DNA of 10,375 bases, from contig JAAYIB010000159.1 of the NCBI GenBank assembly GCA_012744295.1, positions 1-10,375 of the forward strand, in the 5' to 3' direction. The stretch comes from Acholeplasmataceae bacterium. GTDB lineage: Bacteria > Bacillota > Negativicutes > Acidaminococcales > Acidaminococcaceae. Both the position numbers and the translations under genes were made by a program. The notes beneath the pieces are model-generated. The model worked only from the letters and a program-made list of their open reading frames with translations, did not search any database and was not told where the DNA came from. This document shows positions 5,276-10,375 of the stretch, in pieces (the first letter of the stretch is position 1; each line of letters begins with the position of its first letter).

Positions 5276-7876
5276 ATGAAGCCTCTCAAGCTTTTTATGA
5301 ACTCCTTCGGCGCCTACGCTGACGCGCAGCTGATTGACTTCACCCTTTTGGGCGACAGGAATTTCTTTCTGATACATGGCCCGACGGGTTCCGGCAAAAC
5401 CACGATCCTTGACGCCATCACCTTCGCCCTGTACGGCACGGCGAGCGGCGACCTGCGTGAGACAAAGAACCTGCGCAGCGACTACGCGCCGCCTTCGAGC
5501 AAGACCCAGGTCGATTTTTCCTTCCGCTCGGGAGCAAAGGAATATCTGGTCGTACGCACGCCGGAGCAGGAGGCAGCCAAGGCCCGCGGCACGGGCACGC
5601 GGAAACTGCCCGCAACGGCAGCCCTCTATGAGCTTGACGGAGGCGATGAGAAAAATCTCCTGGCAACAGGCGTCAGCGAGGTTACGAAACAGGTTGAAAC
5701 CATCATCGGCTTCAAGGCCGAGCAGTTCCGCCAAATCGTCCTGCTGCCGCAGGGCGAATTCCGCCGTTTTCTGGTCGAGGACTCCAAAAATCGCAAGACC
5801 ATCCTCGAAACACTTTTCAAAACAGGCATTTACCGACAAATAGAGCAGCTGCTTTACGACAAGGGCAAGCAAATAGAACGCGACTATGAGAACCTGAAAA
5901 AAGAACGGGGATTTTTACTGGAGAGTGCGGGCTGCGAGGACCGTCAGGGACTCTTAGCCAAAAAAGAGACGCTCGCCGCGGAGCGGGACGACCTTGCGCT
6001 TGAACTGCAAAACGCCAAAGCAAAACTTGCCCGGGCAACCGCAGAGCATCAGGCAGCCAAAGCCCTTGCCGCAGCTTTCCTGGAAGCGCAGCTTGCGCAG
6101 GACGCGGACAGGCTTCTGCGCCAACAGACTCCCCTGATTGCGGAAAAGAGAAAGATTGCGGAACTGGCCGAACGAGCTGCCGCGATCGAACCCTTCCACG
6201 ACGCCTGTCAGAAGGACTGGCAGCGTGTGAGCCAGGCACGGGAACAGCTTGAAACCACCGTTAGGACGCTCAGCGCGGCCAAGGAAAAAGACGATTCGCT
6301 CCGGCAGACGCTTGCAAAACTGCTGCCGCCCGAGTCAGAGCCCTTCGAAGGCCTGCAGAAGCTGCTGTCTGACTCCGCCGCCGCTCTGCACGAAGCCAAA
6401 AACCTGCTTTCTCTATATGAAAAGCTCGACAAAATAGAAGAAAGAAGCACTATCCTGCAAGACAGCCTCGCAAAGGCACGCGAGGAACTGAAGCAGACGG
6501 AGAAAGCCGAAAAGGCTGCCCGGGACTTGTTGAAGAACCTGCAGGCAGCACAGATAAGAATGCTGGCGAAGTATCTCGCCGCCGAACTCAGGCCGGGCGA
6601 GCCCTGCCCCGTCTGCGGCTCGGCCAGCCACCCGAGACCGGCCGCAAAGAGCGAAGAAGAAGCTGTCGACCTTGAAGCTGCCGAAGTCAGCCTGAGCAAG
6701 GCAAGCCGGAAAATGGTGCAGGCTGCATCGCACGTTGCCTCGCTTGAATCCGAGCTCGACGTCCAAACCCGCCAGCAGCTGACTTTGCAGCAAGAGGCCG
6801 GAGAGTCGGACCTGCCCGCAAGGCAGGAGCTGACAAACTTCATTGCAGTGCAAAAAGCGCGGGAGGAAGAGCTGCGCCGCCTGCAGAGAGCTTCCAGCCA
6901 GGCAGGCGCAGACCTGTCGGGAGCCCTCGCCGCGGCCGCAAGCGCCGAAAATTATGCGCGCGAGGCTCAGGCCTCGTTTGAAGAAACAAAGAAGGATTAC
7001 AAAACCCAGCTCGATATCAACGGCTTCGCCGAGCAGGCAGACTATCTGGCCGCACGCAAATCACCGCGCGAGCGCGCCTCGCTGAAACAGGAAATCAGCA
7101 GCTTTGAGCAGCAGTCGGTTTCCTGCAGGGATCGCCTCGTCCGCGCGCTTGCGGCAATCGACGGCAAAGAAAACCCCTGCCTTGAACAATTCGCCAAGGG
7201 CGAAGAAGAAGCCGCCGCAAACCACGAGCAGCTCAGCAACCGTTTGGCCGTGCTCGCCGGGGAACTCGAGCGCAGCACGCTGCTTTTAGCCAAACTAAAA
7301 GAACTGGAGAGCCGCGGCCAGGTCCTGGAGGCGGCTTATAGAAACACCAGCAGCCTGTCGTTGACGGCGCGCGGCGACAACAAAAACCGTCTGAGCTTCT
7401 CCGCTTTCGTCCTGCAGGCAATCCTCGACGACGTCCTGCAGTCCGCCAACCTCAGGCTGGCACAAATGAGCCGCGGCCGTTACTGCCTGTCGCGCCTCGA
7501 CGAAGTAATTGACGCACGCAGGGAAAACGGCCTTAACATCGAAGTAATGGACAGCTTCACGGGCGTATCCCGCCCCGTCAAAACACTTTCCGGCGGCGAA
7601 ATCTTCCTGGCCTCCCTGTCTTTGGCGCTCGGCCTCTCCGACATCGTCCAGGCCTACGCCGGAGGCATCAAGCTGGACACGATTCTTGTCGACGAAGGCT
7701 TTGGCAGCCTTGACCCCGAAGCTCTTGACACGGCGATCAAAACCCTGATCGATCTGCAAAAGAGCGGCCGCCTGGTTGGAATTATTTCCCACGTGGCGGA
7801 ACTGAAGGAACGTATCGGCACAAGGCTCGAAATTACCCCCGGCAACCGCGGCAGCACCGCCGCTTTCAAAATTTGA
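5276..7876 (+). CDS. sbcC: SbcC, Rad50-like ATPase subunit of SbcCD
   Basis: An 866-residue SMC/Rad50-type ATPase. The N-terminal half-site has Walker A GPTGSGKTT (residues 35-43) and a Q-loop-region motif LPQGEFRRF (about 157-165). Long charged Ala/Glu/Lys/Leu-rich coiled coils follow at about 190-435 and 460-690. Between them is the zinc hook CPVC (444-447), where two molecules join through a metal ion. The C-terminal half-site has the signature LSGGE (771-775) and Walker B with Asp806-Glu807 (LVDEGFGSLDP). The ATPase drives opening of the SbcD nuclease. The start is ATG 5276: AAGGAG (5262-5267) sits 8 nt before it and the protein then begins MKPLKLFMNSFG as in the family. An in-frame ATG at 5240 lies within the sbcD end, adds 12 basic residues and is not favoured. 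At 866 residues it is shorter than E. coli SbcC (about 1050), which implies shorter arms. Confidence 0.96.
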   Translation: MKPLKLFMNSFGAYADAQLIDFTLLGDRNFFLIHGPTGSGKTTILDAITFALYGTASGDLRETKNLRSDYAPPSSKTQVDFSFRSGAKEYLVVRTPEQEAAKARGTGTRKLPATAALYELDGGDEKNLLATGVSEVTKQVETIIGFKAEQFRQIVLLPQGEFRRFLVEDSKNRKTILETLFKTGIYRQIEQLLYDKGKQIERDYENLKKERGFLLESAGCEDRQGLLAKKETLAAERDDLALELQNAKAKLARATAEHQAAKALAAAFLEAQLAQDADRLLRQQTPLIAEKRKIAELAERAAAIEPFHDACQKDWQRVSQAREQLETTVRTLSAAKEKDDSLRQTLAKLLPPESEPFEGLQKLLSDSAAALHEAKNLLSLYEKLDKIEERSTILQDSLAKAREELKQTEKAEKAARDLLKNLQAAQIRMLAKYLAAELRPGEPCPVCGSASHPRPAAKSEEEAVDLEAAEVSLSKASRKMVQAASHVASLESELDVQTRQQLTLQQEAGESDLPARQELTNFIAVQKAREEELRRLQRASSQAGADLSGALAAAASAENYAREAQASFEETKKDYKTQLDINGFAEQADYLAARKSPRERASLKQEISSFEQQSVSCRDRLVRALAAIDGKENPCLEQFAKGEEEAAANHEQLSNRLAVLAGELERSTLLLAKLKELESRGQVLEAAYRNTSSLSLTARGDNKNRLSFSAFVLQAILDDVLQSANLRLAQMSRGRYCLSRLDEVIDARRENGLNIEVMDSFTGVSRPVKTLSGGEIFLASLSLALGLSDIVQAYAGGIKLDTILVDEGFGSLDPEALDTAIKTLIDLQKSGRLVGIISHVAELKERIGTRLEITPGNRGSTAAFKI

Positions 7877-7896
7877 AAACAAAAGGAGCATGAATA

Positions 7897-8523
7897 ATGG
7901 ATACAAGTGCAATGTTTAACCTCACCTACGGCCTGTTTATTGCGGCTGTAGAACTAAACGGCAGAAGGAACGGCTGCATCATCAACACGGCGATCCAGAC
8001 AACCGCGGAACCCTGCTCAATGACGGTCACCATGCAGAAGTCGAATCTGACAACGGAAATGATTCTAAAGAAATGGAGCTTCACCGTATCCATTATTTCC
8101 CAAACATGCCCTCTCGAGCTAATCAAGAATTTCGGGCTGACGAGCGGCCGCGACGCCGACAAGTTCGCCGGGCTCGACTACGCGACCGACCGCAAGGGCA
8201 ACCCCTACTTCAAAAAGGACATGCTGTCCTTCATGAGCCTCGAAGTAACTTCAATCATTGACCTCGGCACACATTACCTCTTTGTCTGCAACGTCGCCGA
8301 AGCCGAAAAGCTGGAAGCCGGCAAGCCGATGACCTACGCCGACTACAGGACGCTGAAGGCCGGAGGCTCTTTGGAGGCGGCCGCGCCCGCGCCTGCCAGG
8401 AAAACCTATTTCTGCTCGGTCTGCCATTACGTTTATGACGGGGACGTCCCCTTCGAGGAGCTGCCCGACGACTATCTGTGCCCGATCTGCGGAAAACCGA
8501 AATCCTTCTTTGTGACCGGATAA
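7897..8523 (+). CDS. Flavin reductase-rubredoxin fusion (high-molecular-weight rubredoxin, Hrb-like)
   Basis: A 208-residue two-domain protein. Residues 1-155 form a flavin-reductase-like FMN-binding domain (FNLTYGLFIAAV start, NTAIQTTAEPCSMTV at 30-44, a LGTHYLFV stretch at 123-130). An Ala/Pro-rich linker (about 157-168) leads to a rubredoxin domain at 170-206 whose iron ligands are Cys173, Cys176, Cys195 and Cys198. In Moorella thermoacetica the equivalent protein, Hrb, passes electrons from NAD(P)H to the flavodiiron protein FprA, which reduces O2 or NO to protect strict anaerobes; the same role is likely here by homology. No FprA gene is in the window. The rubredoxin domain is compact and has CxxCH where CxxCG is usual. 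ATG 7897 has AAAGGAG 8 nt upstream. The gene follows sbcC by 20 nt and precedes a strong terminator, so it is probably last in the patatin-sbcD-sbcC transcript. Confidence 0.88.
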   Translation: MDTSAMFNLTYGLFIAAVELNGRRNGCIINTAIQTTAEPCSMTVTMQKSNLTTEMILKKWSFTVSIISQTCPLELIKNFGLTSGRDADKFAGLDYATDRKGNPYFKKDMLSFMSLEVTSIIDLGTHYLFVCNVAEAEKLEAGKPMTYADYRTLKAGGSLEAAAPAPARKTYFCSVCHYVYDGDVPFEELPDDYLCPICGKPKSFFVTG

Positions 8524-8547
8524 TAACGCCCTGACAAAGACAAAAAT

Positions 8548-8587
8548 AAAACGAGGCATGACCAAAAAGGTCGTGCCTCGTTTATTT
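8548..8587. terminator. Strong bidirectional intrinsic terminator between convergent genes
   Basis: The arms 8549-8563 and 8569-8583 pair over 15 positions (core CGAGGCA with TGCCTCG) around an AAAAA loop. The plus-strand transcript has one U-G pair; the minus-strand transcript has one A-C mismatch at the same place. T-rich sequence follows the stem on both strands. It ends the rubredoxin-fusion transcript (stop at 8523) and the aldehyde dehydrogenase transcript (stop at 8594). Confidence 0.88.
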
Positions 8588-8593
8588 TCCGGA

Positions 8594-10075
8594 TTACTTT
8601 ACATAAAAGCCGCCGGGGTTTTCTTTGAGATTGATCAGGATATTCTTCATCTGGGTATAGTGGTCAAGGATTACCTTGTGAGTCTCCCTGCCGATGCCGG
8701 ACTCCTTGTAGCCGCCGAAAGGCGTGCCTGCCGGGAAGATGTTGTAGGTGTTTACCCAAACGCGGCCGGTCCTGATGCCTCTGGCAATACGGATCGCCTT
8801 GTTCAGATCCCTGGTAAAGACGCCGCCGGCAAGGCCGTACAGGCTGTCGTTCGCCATTTGCAGCAATTCTTCCTCGTTTTTGAACTTAATGACTACGCCC
8901 ACAGGTCCGAAAATTTCTTCCCGGGCCACGCGCATATCATTGGTAACATCCGTCAAAAGCGTCGGCTGCATGAAATAGCCCTTGGCTGCCTCCCCCTCTG
9001 TATACCTTGCGCCGCCTACAGCTACGGTCGCGCCTTCCTTCCTGCCGATTTCGACATAGCTCAGGATTTTTTCCAGCTGGCGCTCGTCAACCTGCGCGCC
9101 CATCTGGGTGGTCATATCCAAAGGATTGCCGACCTTGACCTTCTGAAAGGCAGGAATCACGTGTGCCATAAACTCGTCGTAAAAGGATTCTTCCACGAAG
9201 ATACGGGAGCCTGCGGAGCAGACCTGGCCCTGGTTGAACAGGATGCCAAGCTGGATGCCTTCAAGCGCCAGCTTCATGTCCGCGTCCTTGAAGAACACGT
9301 TGGCGGATTTGCCGCCCAGCTCCAGGGTCGAGGGGATAATCATCCGGGCCGCGGAAAGGCCGATTTCCCTGCCGACTTCGGTCGAACCCGTAAAGGCCAG
9401 CTTGTTGAGGCCCGTGTGATGCTGCAGGAATTCGCCGCTCTTGGAGCCCTTGCCCGTAATTACGTTGATAACGCCGTGAGGCACGACGCCGGCAATCAGC
9501 TTCATCAGCTCCAGAACACTTAGCGACGTGCTGCTGGAAGGCTTGAGAACGGTAACATCTCCCGCCGCAAGAACCGGGGCCAGTTTCCAGGCCGCCATCA
9601 GGAACGGGAAGTTCCAGGGAATGATTTGTCCGACCACGCCGATCGGTTCTCTCAAAATCAGGCTCAGCGTATTTTCGTCAATCATGGTCGCACTGCCTTC
9701 TTCGCCGCGAATGACGCCGGCGAAATAACGGAAATGGTCGGCAGCCAAAGGAATGTCCGCGTGGGTTGTTTCCCTGATCGGCTTGCCGTTGTCCATGGTT
9801 TCAACGGTTGCCAGAAAATCTCTGTTCGCGTCGATGATGTCAGCAATCTTGTTCAAAACGGCCGCTCTTTCGACTACCGTGGTCTTGCCCCAGCTTTTAA
9901 AAGCTTCCTGTGCCGCTTTTACAGCCTCGTCAACATCCTGGGCCGAAGCGTCGGCAATTTCAGCCAAAAGCTCGCCGGTTGCGGGATTATAAGTTTTAAG
10001 CGTTTGGCCTTCTGAGCTGTCACGCCATTGTCCATCAATAAAGAGTTGGTACTTCTTTTGCAGTTCCACTTTCAT
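8594..10075 (-). CDS. NAD(P)-dependent aldehyde dehydrogenase
   Basis: A full-length 493-residue member of the aldehyde dehydrogenase superfamily, cytosolic and usually tetrameric or dimeric. It oxidises an aldehyde to the acid with NAD or NADP. All key residues are present: Asn155 in IPWNFP, Lys178 in KPSSS (cofactor), the FTGSTEVG turn at 228-235, general base Glu252 in LELGGKS, catalytic Cys286 in GQVCSAGSR, and Glu387 in EEIFGPV. The overall pattern is closest in my judgement to the AldB/ExaC/AcoD type (acetaldehyde or other short aldehydes), but the substrate cannot be fixed from sequence, and no symbol is given. ATG 10073-10075 has GGAGG 7 nt upstream. It is transcribed alone, from its own promoter at 10122-10150 to the shared terminator at 8548-8587, opposite in direction to the rubredoxin-fusion gene. 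No frameshift or missing motif is seen. Confidence 0.95.
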   Translation of the reverse strand: MKVELQKKYQLFIDGQWRDSSEGQTLKTYNPATGELLAEIADASAQDVDEAVKAAQEAFKSWGKTTVVERAAVLNKIADIIDANRDFLATVETMDNGKPIRETTHADIPLAADHFRYFAGVIRGEEGSATMIDENTLSLILREPIGVVGQIIPWNFPFLMAAWKLAPVLAAGDVTVLKPSSSTSLSVLELMKLIAGVVPHGVINVITGKGSKSGEFLQHHTGLNKLAFTGSTEVGREIGLSAARMIIPSTLELGGKSANVFFKDADMKLALEGIQLGILFNQGQVCSAGSRIFVEESFYDEFMAHVIPAFQKVKVGNPLDMTTQMGAQVDERQLEKILSYVEIGRKEGATVAVGGARYTEGEAAKGYFMQPTLLTDVTNDMRVAREEIFGPVGVVIKFKNEEELLQMANDSLYGLAGGVFTRDLNKAIRIARGIRTGRVWVNTYNIFPAGTPFGGYKESGIGRETHKVILDHYTQMKNILINLKENPGGFYVK

Positions 10076-10121
10076 TTCTTACCCTCCTAATAAATAATAA
10101 TTATCTAATTGCTATACTTTT

Positions 10122-10150
10122 ATTGTAACACTTATCTTAATAATGTACAA
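10122..10150 (-). promoter_or_regulatory. Promoter of the aldehyde dehydrogenase gene
   Basis: On the minus strand a -35 box TTGTAC (10145-10150) and a -10 box TACAAT (10122-10127) are exactly 17 bp apart in AT-rich DNA. Transcription would begin near 10115, giving a leader of about 40 nt that ends in the GGAGG ribosome site. No clear operator is seen. Confidence 0.65.
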
Positions 10151-10270
10151 TACTTCTTCATCCGAAAAGATGCGTGTGTTAAAGGTGGGCATAAGGTAAA
10201 ACGTCTTGCCTCCTGCATTCTTATCGATATAAAACTTAAAATTTTACATTTATTTCACAAAAAAGCATTG
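10151..10270. other. AT-rich intergenic stretch with no recognised feature
   Basis: Between the aldehyde dehydrogenase promoter and the tRNA terminator I see no gene with a ribosome site, no strong hairpin and no repeat. A 63-codon open frame crosses it but starts at TTG without a ribosome site and runs over both neighbouring signals, so it is not called. Confidence 0.5.
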
Positions 10271-10304
10271 GAAAAACAAAAAGCACCCACAAAATTGTGA
10301 GTGC
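10271..10304 (-). terminator. Intrinsic terminator downstream of tRNA-Phe
   Basis: On the minus strand GCACTCACA pairs with TGTGGGTGC (10283-10304, one T-G pair) around a short AT loop, followed by TTTTTGTTTT. It starts 11 nt after the tRNA CCA end, so the tRNA is the last gene of its transcript. Confidence 0.85.
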
Positions 10305-10315
10305 CTGCTTGCAAA

Positions 10316-10375
<60 letters not shown>

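Noticed and set aside
8558..9523. A 321-codon open frame on the plus strand, antisense to the aldehyde dehydrogenase gene
   Set aside because: It begins inside the terminator hairpin and lies opposite an aldehyde dehydrogenase with every catalytic motif intact, so it is a shadow frame.
10109..10300. A 63-codon plus-strand frame in the right-hand intergenic region
   Set aside because: TTG start without a ribosome site, AT-driven composition, and overlap with the aldehyde dehydrogenase promoter and the tRNA terminator.

Overview
The window reads as a chromosomal stretch from a GC-rich, low-oxygen member of the Firmicutes, most likely a Negativicutes (a diderm Firmicutes class). The clues are a Firmicutes-type tRNA-Phe, an ECF-type ThiW thiamine-precursor component, a flavin reductase-rubredoxin fusion of the kind found in strict anaerobes, and an exported M48 protease. 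The class assignment is a moderate-confidence judgement from how the proteins look, not from a search.

Layout. Positions 1-2181 (minus strand) hold a two-gene unit: a family III CoA-transferase/racemase followed after 35 nt by an exported M48 zinc metalloprotease that runs off the left edge. Positions 2182-2317 are a divergent regulatory region. On the plus strand, thiW and a small membrane protein of unknown function follow, ending at a hairpin terminator near 3158-3184. A second plus-strand unit runs from 3267 to 8523: a patatin-like phospholipase, sbcD, sbcC and a high-molecular-weight-rubredoxin-like protein, with gaps of 10, 1 and 20 nt, closed by a strong hairpin at 8549-8587. That hairpin also serves the convergent minus-strand NAD(P)-dependent aldehyde dehydrogenase (8594-10075), which has a clear promoter of its own. 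At the right edge a minus-strand tRNA-Phe (GAA), cut off at its 5' end, is followed by an intrinsic terminator.

How the genes may work together. SbcC and SbcD form the SbcCD (Mre11/Rad50-like) nuclease that opens DNA hairpins and blocked ends. Packing it between a patatin-type lipase and a flavin/rubredoxin electron carrier could reflect joint handling of oxidative damage, but this is inference from spacing only. ThiW imports a thiamine precursor and needs an energy-coupling module that is not in the window. The most notable regulatory point is a cluster of GCGTGA/TCACGC half-sites over the thiW promoter, with a leader too short for a TPP riboswitch.

I found no convincing undescribed multi-gene system. 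No mobile element, CRISPR array, prophage or defence cassette is visible. The items listed as findings are modest oddities inside an ordinary housekeeping region.
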